From the NCBI RefSeq assembly GCF_002102255.1, contig NZ_LQPH01000156.1, forward strand, positions 1 to 64,000: 64,000 nt of DNA, in the 5' to 3' direction. Numbering within the stretch: the stretch's first letter is position 1; the number at the start of each line of letters is the position of its first letter. The position numbers and the translations under genes were made by a program. Under the pieces are notes generated by a model, which was not told the DNA's origin, ran no database searches, and saw nothing but the letters and a program-made list of their open reading frames with translations. Source of the stretch: Mycobacterium nebraskense (GTDB taxonomy: Bacteria > Actinomycetota > Actinomycetes > Mycobacteriales > Mycobacteriaceae). Positions 45,406 through 54,228 of the stretch are shown one piece after another.

Positions 45406-45467
45406 TGGGGGGACTCCTTTTCGGGTTTCGCTGTTGTATATCGGGCGATCCGGGCCGTCAATTCAGA

Positions 45468-45701
45468 TCAGGCAAGGCCCTGCCAGGGCTCGACGACCAC
45501 CGTCCGGGCGCCCCTGACGTCGACCACCAGCACCTCCGCGCCCTTCGGCAGCGGTTGGTCGGACCACGCCAGGAAGGCCTCCTTGGCGCCCCCCACGGTG
45601 ACCAGCACCTCGCCGGCGCCGCTGGTGCCGCGGGTTGCCACGGTCAACGTCCCAACGCAGCCGATGGCCGAGGCGTCGCTCACGAACGCATACTCCCGCA
45701 T
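45468..45701 (-). CDS. NfeD C-terminal-domain protein (flotillin partner)
   Basis: A 77-aa stand-alone OB-fold of the NfeD type. IGCVGTLTVATRGTSGAGEV and KGAEVLVVDVRGARTVVVEP match the NfeD core (IGxxG...GxVxVxG...V...G..L.V.P). It lacks the membrane and protease parts of full NfeD. NfeD domains dock on flotillin-like SPFH proteins, and the flotillin gene begins 62 nt downstream. The ATG is used; a TTG two codons earlier is in frame. No good ribosome site. Confidence 0.75.
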   Translation of the reverse strand: MREYAFVSDASAIGCVGTLTVATRGTSGAGEVLVTVGGAKEAFLAWSDQPLPKGAEVLVVDVRGARTVVVEPWQGLA

Positions 45702-45726
45702 CGGCAATCCGAGCGTCGTGTTTCGT

Positions 45727-46248
45727 CTAAACGGGTCCCGCCGTGAGGGTGACGACGTTGTTGCGGCTTTCCCGCGCCTTTATCCGCGACACCCAGACCC
45801 GGCCGCCGGTGGCCAGCCCGACGATGCTTTCGACCGTCTCGAACGTCCACGCGGCCGTGCCCGCCATCCCGGTGTCGTCCATGATCCGTAGATCGATGAC
45901 GCCCCGGTCAGCTAGCAACTCAAACAGATCGCGCTGTGGGTCATCGACGGCGATCAGCGTGGTGTGGTCGAACTGGTCGCGAAGGGTCGTCCTGACCTCG
46001 TCGAGGGTGCCCTCGTCCACCACCGTGTCGGTGCCGGGTTCGGTTTCTGCGCAGGCGAACTCGATGTCGAAGGCCCGCTCGTAGCCGTGCAGGAAGAAGC
46101 GTTTGCCTTGATTGGCCCACGAGCGATGGCAGCAGGGCAAGTTGTCGAACAGCCGGCGCAGGTGGAACCTGGCCGTGCGGCCCAGCGGCGCGTCGGCGCG
46201 GTGCATGGTGGCCACCCGGGCGCCGTCGACGGAGATGGTGTTGTGCAT
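45727..46248 (-). CDS. 6-carboxytetrahydropterin synthase/PTPS-like protein with altered metal site
   Basis: A 173-aa protein whose second half matches the 6-pyruvoyl-tetrahydropterin synthase (QueD) fold. VVDEGTLDEVRTTLRDQFDHTTLI parallels the family's D-x-G-x-LK...LDH..L block, and ETVESIVGLA parallels TAENIA. The zinc site is not intact: the expected HGH reads HGY (FLHGYERAF), preceded by CCHRSW. So it may be a non-catalytic or repurposed member. The start gives a 173-aa product; longer starts run into the divergent gene. It lies 25 nt before the NfeD gene. Confidence 0.55.
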   Translation of the reverse strand: MHNTISVDGARVATMHRADAPLGRTARFHLRRLFDNLPCCHRSWANQGKRFFLHGYERAFDIEFACAETEPGTDTVVDEGTLDEVRTTLRDQFDHTTLIAVDDPQRDLFELLADRGVIDLRIMDDTGMAGTAAWTFETVESIVGLATGGRVWVSRIKARESRNNVVTLTAGPV

Positions 46249-46336
46249 GGGCTCAGCGTCCGGCCCCCGCCTTACGGGATCCTCAACGAATTCTTGGAGC
46301 CGTCTCCCTCGGTCGTGGGTGCCTATCGTTGTAGAT

Positions 46337-46702
46337 ATGAACGTCGGTCTGCGGATGTGGTCGGCAGTCGGCGCGGCATTGCTGTGCTTGGCCGCACTGT
46401 TCTCCGCGGCCCCGGCGTCGGCGGACCCATCCGACGACGCCTTCTTGGGGGCGCTGTCGGCGAACGGGATCGCCATGAATGGCCCCGGCGCCGCGATTGG
46501 GATGGCCCATTCCGTCTGCGCCGGGCTCGACAGAAACGAGAGATCGAGCGTCCTGGCGATGAAGGTGATGAAGGACACCAGTCTCTCGGCGCGACAAGCC
46601 GGGTTCTTCGTCGGCCTTTCCGTGTCCGCCTACTGCCCGCAATACAAGGGCCAGGTCGACGGTTCGTTGGACTGGCTGAATCCGCTGCCCCCGTTGATGT
46701 GA
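46337..46702 (+). CDS. Secreted DUF732 protein
   Basis: A 121-aa exported mycobacterial protein. A signal peptide (about 1-29, ending APASADPSDDAF) is followed by the DUF732 pattern: FLGALSANGI, GAAIGMAHSVCAGLD and a second Cys in SVSAYCPQYKG, which likely form a disulfide. Function unknown; such small proteins are common in mycobacterial secretomes. The ATG directly follows GTTGTAGAT, and the 88-nt divergent gap with the PTPS-like gene must hold its promoter. It ends 9 nt before the stop of the converging wzm. Confidence 0.85.
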   Translation: MNVGLRMWSAVGAALLCLAALFSAAPASADPSDDAFLGALSANGIAMNGPGAAIGMAHSVCAGLDRNERSSVLAMKVMKDTSLSARQAGFFVGLSVSAYCPQYKGQVDGSLDWLNPLPPLM

Positions 46703-46711
46703 GCTGAACCG

Positions 46712-47542
46712 CTAAACCCAGTACGGCACCCGGGCGCGGTACTGCCGCATCGCGAACGCCGCCAGCACCCAGCCGACGGCCGTCAACACCCCCACCACGG
46801 CCCAGTGCCGCAGCTCTTGGTGTGCGCCCAGCAACGGGGCGCGAACGATGTCGAGATAGTGCAGCAGCGGGTTGAGTTCGACGATGCTCGACCAGCGCCC
46901 CGCCCCCTGCTGCCGCAACGTGTCGTCGTTCCAGATGATCGGCGTCATGAAGAACAGCAACTGCACGACCGAGAACAACAGCGGCCCGATGTCGCGGTAG
47001 CGGGTCGCCAGGATGCCGAAACACAGTGACACCCAAATGCAATTCAGCACGATCAGCGCCAGCGCCGGGATGACCGACAGATCCGCCCACGACCATGGCT
47101 TCGGATAGATCATCGCGATGACGACGTAGATGACGATGTTGTGTGCGAACAAGATCATCTGCCGCCACACCAGCCGGTAGACGTGCACGGACAGCGGCGT
47201 CGGCAATTGCTTGATCAGTCCCTCGTTGGCGACGAAGACGTCGGCCCCCTCCAAAATGGCCGCGTTGATCAGGTTCCAGATGATCAGGCCGAGCGTGACA
47301 TACGGCAGGTGCACGGAGAGCTCGAGGTGAAACAGCTTGGAGTACAGGCCGCCCATGGCGACGGCGGTGGTGCCGGTCGCGATGGTGATCCAGAACGGCC
47401 CCAGCACCGAGCGACGGTAGCGCTGCTTGATGTCCTGCCAGCCCAGGTGTAGCCACAGCTCGTGCCGACGGAAGCCGGCGACCAGGTCGCCTCGGGCGCG
47501 AGTGAAGGTCCGCGACTGGGCGGCGGCGTCGATGAACGTCAC
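46712..47542 (-). CDS. wzm: Galactan ABC exporter permease Wzm (RfbD-like)
   Basis: ABC-2 type permease (276 aa) that with Wzt flips lipid-linked galactan across the membrane. Six hydrophobic segments, with an amphipathic N-terminus (HELWLHLGWQDIKQRYRRSVLG) typical of O-antigen/teichoic acid exporters. The GTG start has GGAGGA 7 nt upstream and overlaps the glfT1 stop (GTGA). A longer frame running back through glfT1 is not real. Third gene of the wzt-glfT1-wzm unit. Confidence 0.93.
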   Translation of the reverse strand: MTFIDAAAQSRTFTRARGDLVAGFRRHELWLHLGWQDIKQRYRRSVLGPFWITIATGTTAVAMGGLYSKLFHLELSVHLPYVTLGLIIWNLINAAILEGADVFVANEGLIKQLPTPLSVHVYRLVWRQMILFAHNIVIYVVIAMIYPKPWSWADLSVIPALALIVLNCIWVSLCFGILATRYRDIGPLLFSVVQLLFFMTPIIWNDDTLRQQGAGRWSSIVELNPLLHYLDIVRAPLLGAHQELRHWAVVGVLTAVGWVLAAFAMRQYRARVPYWV

Positions 47543-48465
47543 GTGGGTCCTCCAGGCTTGCCGAATTGCTCGCGGCGTCCCAAGCGGCGCAACCGAATCC
47601 ATTCCGCCAGGCCCTTGGGGTCGCGGCGGGTGATCAGGAAGTACCAGCCGAACCGAACCCACTCCTGGACCAGCAGCTTGCGCAGGCCCGGTTGTGACAG
47701 CAGGTAGCCGCGGTTGCGATAGGTGTAGAACCGCTTGGCGGGGTCGTCGGGGTATTGGGTGTGCATGCGGCCGCCCAGGATCGGCCGGAATTCTTCCGAC
47801 CCGCAGGGGTGCAAGTAAATCGCGTCCAGGCAGGTGCCGAAGGGCAAGCCCGATCGCACCAACCGCCGGTGCATCTCCACTTCGTCGCCGCGGATGAACA
47901 GCCTCAAGTCGGGGACACCGATCGCTTCGAGGGTGGCCGCGCGGAACAGCGCGCCGTTGAACAGCGACGCGATCCCGGGCAATAGGTCCTGCCCCGCTTC
48001 GGTGCGCAATTCGCTTGTGCGCCTGCGCCATACCAGGCCGCGGCGCAACGGAAACGCCAGCCGCGCCGGATCGTCGGAGTTGCACACCATCGGCGACACT
48101 TCGGCCAGGGCGTGCTTCTCGGCGCACGCCAGCAGGGTGGCCAGCACGTGCGAGTCCTGCGGTCGCCCGTCGTCGTCGGCCAGCCACACCCAGTCGGCTC
48201 CCTGCGCCAACGCGTGCAGCATGCCCAGCGCGAAACCGCCTGCGCCGCCGAGGTTTCGGCGAGAGGCTAGGTAGGTGGTCGGAATCGGCTGGCCGGCTAC
48301 CAGATCGCGGACCCGGCCGGAGGGCGGCCCTTCGCCAGAAAAATCATTGTCGACCACGATCAGATGGTCGGGTACCCGGGTCTGGCTGCTCAGGGTGCTC
48401 AGCGACTTGGCCAGCTCGTCGGGGCGCCGGTGGGTGACGACGACGGCGAAGACGGATTCACTCAT
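47539..48465 (-). CDS. glfT1: Galactofuranosyltransferase GlfT1
   Basis: GT-A fold glycosyltransferase (308 aa) that adds the first two Galf residues to decaprenyl-PP-GlcNAc-Rha before GlfT2 elongates. VVVTHRRPDELAKSL is the N-terminal nucleotide fold, WLADDDGRPQ the metal-binding DDD, ASLFNGALFR the acceptor loop, and FIRGDEVEMHRRL the catalytic-base region. Overlaps wzt by 8 nt at its start and wzm by 4 nt at its end, so the three are translationally coupled. Confidence 0.95.
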   Translation of the reverse strand: MSESVFAVVVTHRRPDELAKSLSTLSSQTRVPDHLIVVDNDFSGEGPPSGRVRDLVAGQPIPTTYLASRRNLGGAGGFALGMLHALAQGADWVWLADDDGRPQDSHVLATLLACAEKHALAEVSPMVCNSDDPARLAFPLRRGLVWRRRTSELRTEAGQDLLPGIASLFNGALFRAATLEAIGVPDLRLFIRGDEVEMHRRLVRSGLPFGTCLDAIYLHPCGSEEFRPILGGRMHTQYPDDPAKRFYTYRNRGYLLSQPGLRKLLVQEWVRFGWYFLITRRDPKGLAEWIRLRRLGRREQFGKPGGPT

Positions 48466-49285
48466 CCCCGGATGCTCTTTGCGCCAAAGGGTTCTCGGCC
48501 GCGGTCTCGGCCAGCACCTCGCGCACGTGCCGGCCCGCGTCCTCGCCCTCGTAGGCGCGCACCACGTCTTCGATGCCGCCGGACATGCGGATCACGCCGT
48601 GGTCGATCCACATCGCGGTCTTGCAAAGCCGGGCGAGGAACTCGTTGGAATGGCTGGCGAACACCAGGATTCCGGACCGCTCCACCAGGCCCTGCAGCCG
48701 GGACTGGGCCTTCTTCATGAAGTCGGCGTCGACCGCGCCAAGACCTTCGTCGAGCAGCAGGATCTCGGGGTCGATGCTGGTGACCACCCCCATGGCCAGC
48801 CGTACCCGCATCCCGGTGGAGTACGTGCGCAGCGGCATCGAAAGGTAGTCACCCAACTCGGTGAACTCGGCGATCTCGTCCACCTTGGTCATCATCTGCT
48901 TTCGGGTCTGCCCCAGGAACAGCCCGCGGATGATGATGTTCTCGTAGCCCGAGATCTCGGGGTCCATCCCGACTCCCAGATCGAAAATGGGCGCGACCCG
49001 GCCGGTTACCTTCGCCCAGCCGCGGGTGGGTTCGTAGATGCCCGAAAGCAGCCGCAGCAGAGTCGATTTCCCGGCGCCGTTGTGTCCCACCAGGCCGACC
49101 CGGTCGCCCAGCTCGAGTGACATGGTGATATCCCGTAGCGCCTCGACGACAACCACGTTGGAGCTGTTGCGGCCGATCGTGCCGCCCGCCTTGCCCAGGA
49201 AGGCTTTCTTCAGGGAGCGCGACTTCGCGTCGAAAATGGGGAATTCCACCCACGCGTTGTGCGTCTCGATGTGAGGACCCGCCAC
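48458..49285 (-). CDS. wzt: Galactan ABC exporter ATPase Wzt (RfbE-like)
   Basis: ABC ATPase (275 aa) powering galactan export with Wzm. Walker A is GHNGAGKST, the signature is TYSTGMRVRLA, Walker B is ILLLDEGLGAVD, and the H-loop is ASHS. The N-terminal NAWVEFPIFDAKSRSLKKAFLG is characteristic of polysaccharide exporters. GTG start 11 nt after the bpa stop, within the same operon. No C-terminal carbohydrate-binding domain. Confidence 0.94.
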   Translation of the reverse strand: MAGPHIETHNAWVEFPIFDAKSRSLKKAFLGKAGGTIGRNSSNVVVVEALRDITMSLELGDRVGLVGHNGAGKSTLLRLLSGIYEPTRGWAKVTGRVAPIFDLGVGMDPEISGYENIIIRGLFLGQTRKQMMTKVDEIAEFTELGDYLSMPLRTYSTGMRVRLAMGVVTSIDPEILLLDEGLGAVDADFMKKAQSRLQGLVERSGILVFASHSNEFLARLCKTAMWIDHGVIRMSGGIEDVVRAYEGEDAGRHVREVLAETAAENPLAQRASGDE

Positions 49286-49296
49286 CTTGTTTCGCT

Positions 49297-49812
49297 TTAC
49301 AGGTACTGGCCGTGCCCGGATCCGGTGCCCGGCTTGCCGATGCCCGGTGGCAGCGCGCCCTGGCGCATGTTCTCCAGCTGTGCGCGGGCGGCCATCTGTT
49401 GGGCGAACAGCGCCGTCTGGATGCCGTGGAACAACCCTTCCAGCCAGCCGACCAGCTGGGCCTGGGCGATGCGCAATTCGGCGTCGGACGGCGCCGCGTC
49501 CTCGTCGAACGGCAGGGTGAGGCGGTCGAGCTCTTCGCGTAGTTCCGGCGCCAGGCCCTCCTCCAGTTCGCGGATGCTGGTCGCGTGGATCTCGCGCAGG
49601 CGGTTGCGGCTGGCCTCGTCGAGCGGTGCGGCGCGCACCTCCTCGAGGAGCTGCTTGATCATCGTCCCGATGCGCATCACCTTGGCGGGCTGCTCAACCA
49701 AATCGGTCAGGGAGCGCTCGTCGGAGTCGTCCTCCGTCACCGCCGTGATCCGCGGGTCGCCGTCGCCGTCGCCGATGATCTCGATGCCATCGTCGTCGTT
49801 GCGGGTACTCAA
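49297..49812 (-). CDS. bpa: Bacterial proteasome activator Bpa (PafE, Rv3780-like)
   Basis: An ATP-independent ring-shaped activator that docks on the 20S proteasome and feeds unfolded proteins such as HspR. 171 aa. An acidic disordered N-terminus leads into a helical core (DLVEQPAKVMRIGTMIKQLL, AELRIAQAQLVGWLEGLFHG). The C-terminus ends in GQYL, the motif that inserts in the proteasome and opens its gate. The start is a TTG with AGGATGG upstream; the nearby ATG is out of frame and hits a stop after four codons. Encoded inside the galactan operon although functionally unrelated. Confidence 0.95.
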   Translation of the reverse strand: MSTRNDDDGIEIIGDGDGDPRITAVTEDDSDERSLTDLVEQPAKVMRIGTMIKQLLEEVRAAPLDEASRNRLREIHATSIRELEEGLAPELREELDRLTLPFDEDAAPSDAELRIAQAQLVGWLEGLFHGIQTALFAQQMAARAQLENMRQGALPPGIGKPGTGSGHGQYL

Positions 49813-49833
49813 TCCATCACCATCCTTTGCGGA

Positions 49834-51810
49834 CTAAGAGTGCGGCGCCGCGCCGTTTCCGCGCCATTCGTAGATTCGGGCTCCACCATTGTCGTAGATC
49901 AGCGCCCACGACTTCGATTTATCCAGTGACACTAGTCCGTCGGGTACGGCGAATCCCCGGACCGTCGGCGAGCTGGTGTAGATGTACCGGATATTGAGCG
50001 CCTTGATCGCCTCGACCACCCGTGGATCGGAGTCGCCCTTGCGGGCGCCGGCCCAGAAGATGTACCGGTTGGGGCCGGGGCCCATCTGCTGCGGGTAGTC
50101 GTAGTGGGTCCACAGCGGGTGCAGGTCGGCGACGGCGTACATCCACGCGGTGCCGTCGGTGTTGGCGTTGCCTATCACGGTGTCGTGCGCGCCGGGCAGC
50201 GTGGCCAGGTAGGCCATGGCCATCAGGTCGCGTTGGTCGATCATCACCGAGTCGTACTTGTCGCCGAACAAGACCAGGTGTCGATAGAAGTAGTGGCGGG
50301 CGGTGAATACGGTCGTCGCCACCAGCAGGACCGCCGTGGCCGCGGTCCAGACCGGTGCGGGGGAGGGTTTCAATCGGCGGTCGGCGACACGCTTGGCGCC
50401 GGCCACCACCACCGTGACGATCAGGAACAATGCGACGCCGGCCATCGGCATCAGCAGCAGCGTGATGGCCGCCGAGATCCTTCGCGGGTCCTTGTAGAAG
50501 AACTCTCCGAACGCACCGGCTATCGCCCCGATCGGGCCGCCGAGCGGCGTTCCCGCGTCGACGTCGACCAGCACGAGCAACAGCCAGATCGCCAGCGGCC
50601 ACCAGATCCTCTTGTAGGCGAAGATGATCCCGCCGAGGATCGCCAGCGCAATGAGCCCGTACTGGTAGGGGAAGTCGTTGAGATGACGCGAGTGCTGAAA
50701 GACGGCGTCGAACAGCCCCCGCTTCTTGCCCAGGCGGGTCAGGAAAGAGTGTCCGGCGATGATGTCTTCCTGTTGCCGGACGCTGATGAACTGTGGCAAC
50801 AGGATCAGCGCGGTGGCCGTCGTCACGCCGGCGAGCGTCACGGCGTCGGTGAGCCGGCCGCGCACCGGATGCCACAGCACGTCCAACAGCCACCAAGCCA
50901 CGACGAACAGGACGACGATGAACCCGCCGGTCAGGTGTACCGACATCAGCCCTACGAAGGCCAGCACCGCCACCGGGATGCGGTCGCGGTGCCGCAGCGT
51001 CGAGGTGATCAACACGAACGTCGGGACGGCGACGCCGTAGGCCGCCAGATTCGGCATCGCGGCGACGCCGAACTCGACGTAGGGCAGGGCGGTGAACGAC
51101 ACCGACAGTGCGGCGGCGGTGGCGGCCGCGCCGGCGGTGCGCCATTCGCACCAGTGGGGGCGCAGCAGCCGCCAGGTCAGCATCGCCGCGCTGGTGGGGA
51201 ACAGCCAGACCGAGGCCGCCACCGAGCTCAGGGTGTAGCCGGTGGTGGGCGCCGCCCCGGTGAGCTGACAGAACACCGCTGTCAGCGCGTGGAACACCGA
51301 CGGGTAGTACAGGGTCTGGTGCGTTTCGACGTTGCGCAGCTCGCCCATGTGCGTGGATGACGCCTGTCCGGTGTCGAGGATGAACCGGACTTCGTTGGCG
51401 TGCCAGACGGCGTCCCAGGTGCTGGGGATGGTCTGCCAATGGGCGGCCAGACCGCGGTGGGCCGCCCACATGATCAGCAGCGACCCGAGCAGGATCCCGG
51501 CGGCCACCGTGACCGCCGGCCAGCGGCCGATCCCCCGGGCTTCGGCCTCGGCGTCGCGGTACCGGCGGACGAGCAGCTGCAGAACCGTCATCACCAGGCA
51601 CACCACGACCAGCGTCGCCAGCGCGGTCCAGCCGTTCCAAGGGATTCCGACCGCACCGAACGGGATGATCGCCAGCGCGACCGCACCGTAGGTCAGCGCC
51701 GGGCCGACCGCGACGGCGATGGGCCAACTCAACTGACTGATCCGCGCAATGGTCGCTCCGGGCGCTATCAGCAAAAACAATGCGATCAGCGTTCCGAACC
51801 AGAGGCCCAC
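49834..51810 (-). CDS. GT-C-type multi-spanning membrane protein (Rv3779-like, DUF6541)
   Basis: A 658-aa polytopic protein with about 13-15 hydrophobic segments and a short soluble C-terminus. It resembles Rv3779, which was linked to polyprenyl-phosphate-mannose synthesis in M. tuberculosis. Notable acidic and His segments are PSTWDAVWHANEVRFILDTG, HLTGGF, FFYKDPRR and NTDGTAWMYAVADLHPLW. These suggest a lipid-phospho-sugar-using GT-C enzyme. The GTG (MGLWFGTLIALF) is preferred as in M. tuberculosis; longer starts overlap the divergent gene's promoter. First gene of the operon with bpa-wzt-glfT1-wzm. Confidence 0.85.
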   Translation of the reverse strand: MGLWFGTLIALFLLIAPGATIARISQLSWPIAVAVGPALTYGAVALAIIPFGAVGIPWNGWTALATLVVVCLVMTVLQLLVRRYRDAEAEARGIGRWPAVTVAAGILLGSLLIMWAAHRGLAAHWQTIPSTWDAVWHANEVRFILDTGQASSTHMGELRNVETHQTLYYPSVFHALTAVFCQLTGAAPTTGYTLSSVAASVWLFPTSAAMLTWRLLRPHWCEWRTAGAAATAAALSVSFTALPYVEFGVAAMPNLAAYGVAVPTFVLITSTLRHRDRIPVAVLAFVGLMSVHLTGGFIVVLFVVAWWLLDVLWHPVRGRLTDAVTLAGVTTATALILLPQFISVRQQEDIIAGHSFLTRLGKKRGLFDAVFQHSRHLNDFPYQYGLIALAILGGIIFAYKRIWWPLAIWLLLVLVDVDAGTPLGGPIGAIAGAFGEFFYKDPRRISAAITLLLMPMAGVALFLIVTVVVAGAKRVADRRLKPSPAPVWTAATAVLLVATTVFTARHYFYRHLVLFGDKYDSVMIDQRDLMAMAYLATLPGAHDTVIGNANTDGTAWMYAVADLHPLWTHYDYPQQMGPGPNRYIFWAGARKGDSDPRVVEAIKALNIRYIYTSSPTVRGFAVPDGLVSLDKSKSWALIYDNGGARIYEWRGNGAAPHS

Positions 51811-51938
51811 TCGACTAGTATGGCTGGCCGGGTGTCCTGCCTCGGGAAGCCACCGGCTGGGTGGAACGGCTCGAGCGTTTCCGGGCACCCGCTACCGTCA
51901 CGGTTTCGCGGAAATGCGCAAGCTCTAAGGTGGCTGCC

Positions 51939-53135
51939 ATGGCTTACGACGTCGCCCGGGTGCGCGGACTGCATCCGTCCCTGGGTGACGGGTGGGTGCA
52001 CTTCGACGCGCCGGCGGGGATGCTGATCCCGGATTCCGTCGCGACCACCGTTTCGACGGCCTTCCGTCGATCCAGCGCCACCACGGTGGGTGCGCACCCG
52101 TCCGCGCAGCGCAGCGCCGCAGTTTTGGAGGCGGCGCGAGCGGCGGTGGCCGACCTTTTCAACGTGGACCCGGCGGGCGTGGTGCTCGGGGCCGACCGCG
52201 CGATCCTGTTGTCGGCGCTGGCCGAGGCGTCATCCTCACGCGCCGGACTGGGCTACGAGGTGATCGTCAGCCGCCTGGATGACGAAGCGAACATCGCCCC
52301 GTGGCTGCGGGCGGCGCACCGCTACGGCGCCAAGGTGAAGTGGGCCGAGATCGACATCGAGACCGGCGAGCTGCCGACGTGGCAGTGGGAGGGCTTGATC
52401 GGAAAGTCGACCAGGCTGGTGGCCGTCGCCTCCGCGTCCGCGGCGCTGGGCACGGTCACCGACCTGCGGGCGATGACCAAGCTGGTGCACGACGTCGGCG
52501 GGCTGGTGGTGGTCGACCATTCTGCAGCGGCGCCCTATCGGTTGCTCGACGTGAAGGAAACCGACGCCGACGTGGTGGCGGTGAACGCTCTGGCGTGGGG
52601 CGGCCCGCCGATCGGCGCGGTGGTGTTCCGCGATCCGGCGCTGGTCAATTCCTTCGGCTCCATCTCGACGGACCCCAAGGCGACCGGCGCGGCGCGTCTC
52701 GAGATCGGCGCGCACCAGTTCGGTCTGCTGGCTGGGGTGGTCGCGAGCATCGAGTATCTGGCGGCGCTCGACGAGTCCGCCCGCGGCGGCCGCCGCGAAC
52801 GCCTGTCCGTGTCGATGCAATCGGCCAGTTCGTATCTGAACCGGATCTTCGACTACCTGATGGTGTCGTTGCGTTCGTTGCCGTTGGTCATGGTGATCGG
52901 CCGTCCGGAGGTGCGGATACCCGTGGTCAGCTTCGCCCTCAACGGCGTGCCCGCCGAGCGGGTGGTACAGCGGCTGGCGGACAACGGGATCCTGGCCGTC
53001 ACCAACGAGAATTCCCGCGCGCTCGACGTCCTGGGCGTCAACGACATCGGCGGCGCGGTGACCATCGGGCTGGCGCATTACTCGACGACGGCCGAGGTCG
53101 ACCAGTTGGTGCGCGCGCTGGCGTCTCTCGGCTGA
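51939..53135 (+). CDS. Class-V aminotransferase/cysteine desulfurase-like protein lacking the PLP lysine (Rv3778c-like)
   Basis: A 398-aa protein of the class-V aminotransferase fold. The PLP aspartate region VVVDHSAAAPYR is conserved. At the site where S-x-HK-x-x-GP-x-G supplies the Schiff-base lysine, the sequence is VNALAWGGPPIGAVVF, with no lysine. The M. tuberculosis homologue as I recall also has none. It may bind PLP non-covalently or be a non-enzymatic family member. ATG with AAGGTGG upstream, divergent from the Rv3779-like gene. Confidence 0.82.
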   Translation: MAYDVARVRGLHPSLGDGWVHFDAPAGMLIPDSVATTVSTAFRRSSATTVGAHPSAQRSAAVLEAARAAVADLFNVDPAGVVLGADRAILLSALAEASSSRAGLGYEVIVSRLDDEANIAPWLRAAHRYGAKVKWAEIDIETGELPTWQWEGLIGKSTRLVAVASASAALGTVTDLRAMTKLVHDVGGLVVVDHSAAAPYRLLDVKETDADVVAVNALAWGGPPIGAVVFRDPALVNSFGSISTDPKATGAARLEIGAHQFGLLAGVVASIEYLAALDESARGGRRERLSVSMQSASSYLNRIFDYLMVSLRSLPLVMVIGRPEVRIPVVSFALNGVPAERVVQRLADNGILAVTNENSRALDVLGVNDIGGAVTIGLAHYSTTAEVDQLVRALASLG

Positions 53136-53210
53136 GCCGGGTCCGCGAGCGTAACCTCACGGCGAAAATCCAGCCCGGAAATCGCAGCCCCGCTACGCTC
53201 GCGAATTCCG

Positions 53211-54191
53211 TCAGACCGTCAGCACGATTTTTCCGGTCACCTTGCCCGACGTCAGCTGCTGATGGGCCTCACCGGCCTGCTGGATGGGCATGCGGGCGCC
53301 GATAATCGGGCGGACGCGGCCCTCGGCGATCATCGGCCACACCGACCCGATCACCGCCTGCACGATCTCCGTCTTGCTGTTCGGCCCGGTGACCGGGCGG
53401 GCACGCAGCGTGGTGCCGATGACCCGAGCGCGCTTCATGAGTAGCTTGCCGATATTGAGCTCGCCCGTGATGCCGCCTTGCATGCCGATGATCACGAGCT
53501 GCCCGTCGGTCGCCAGGGCGTCGATATTGCGGTCCAGGTAGGCCGCGCCCATGATGTCGAGGATCACATTGGCGCCCATGGCGCCGCCCGTTTCGTCGCG
53601 CAGCCGCGCGACGAAGTCCTCGTCGCGGTAATTGATGGTGATCTCGGCGCCCAGCTCGCGGCAGAAGGTCAGCTTCTCCGCCGACCCGGCCGTGACGGCC
53701 ACCCGAGCGCCCAGCGCCCGGGCGACCTGGATCGCGTGGGTTCCGATGCCGCTGCCGCCGCCGTGCACCAGCAGCAGCTGGCCCTTGCCCAGGTGGGCGG
53801 TCAGCACCAGGTTGGACCACACCGTGCAGGCCACTTCCGGCAACCCGGCAGCGTCGACGAGGTCGGCACCGTCGGGAATCGGCATCACCTGGCCGGCGGG
53901 AACGGCGACGTACTCGGCGTAACCGCCACCGGCCAGCAGCGCGCAAACCTCTTGTCCCACTGACCAATCCGTTACGCCGGAGCCGACCTCGGCGACGACA
54001 CCGGACACCTCCATGCCGATGATTTCGCTGGCGCCCGGCGGCGGCGGATATTTACCGGCGGCCTGCAGCACATCGGCACGGTTCACGCCTGCCGCGGCGA
54101 CCTTGATGAGTACCTCGCCGGCTCCGGCGCCGACGTCGGGCACCTCTTGCCAGGACAGTTGATCGGAGGATTCGGCGACAATCGCGCGCAT
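53211..54191 (-). CDS. NAD(P)H:quinone oxidoreductase, MDR family (Rv3777-like)
   Basis: A zinc-free medium-chain dehydrogenase/reductase (326 aa) of the quinone-oxidoreductase (QOR) group. A GroES-like N-terminal half has GVNRADVLQAAGKYPPPPG and IGMEVSGVVAEVG. The Rossmann half has LLVHGGGSGIGTHAIQVARALG (nucleotide motif) and INYRDEDF. Catalytic Zn-binding Cys/His of alcohol dehydrogenases are absent. ATG start. Convergent with the aminotransferase-like gene, 75 nt apart, and 37 nt from tRNA-Ser. Confidence 0.9.
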   Translation of the reverse strand: MRAIVAESSDQLSWQEVPDVGAGAGEVLIKVAAAGVNRADVLQAAGKYPPPPGASEIIGMEVSGVVAEVGSGVTDWSVGQEVCALLAGGGYAEYVAVPAGQVMPIPDGADLVDAAGLPEVACTVWSNLVLTAHLGKGQLLLVHGGGSGIGTHAIQVARALGARVAVTAGSAEKLTFCRELGAEITINYRDEDFVARLRDETGGAMGANVILDIMGAAYLDRNIDALATDGQLVIIGMQGGITGELNIGKLLMKRARVIGTTLRARPVTGPNSKTEIVQAVIGSVWPMIAEGRVRPIIGARMPIQQAGEAHQQLTSGKVTGKIVLTV

Positions 54192-54228
54192 GACGGCGAC
54201 GTTACTAGCCCCCGTTACCCTTATCAGC

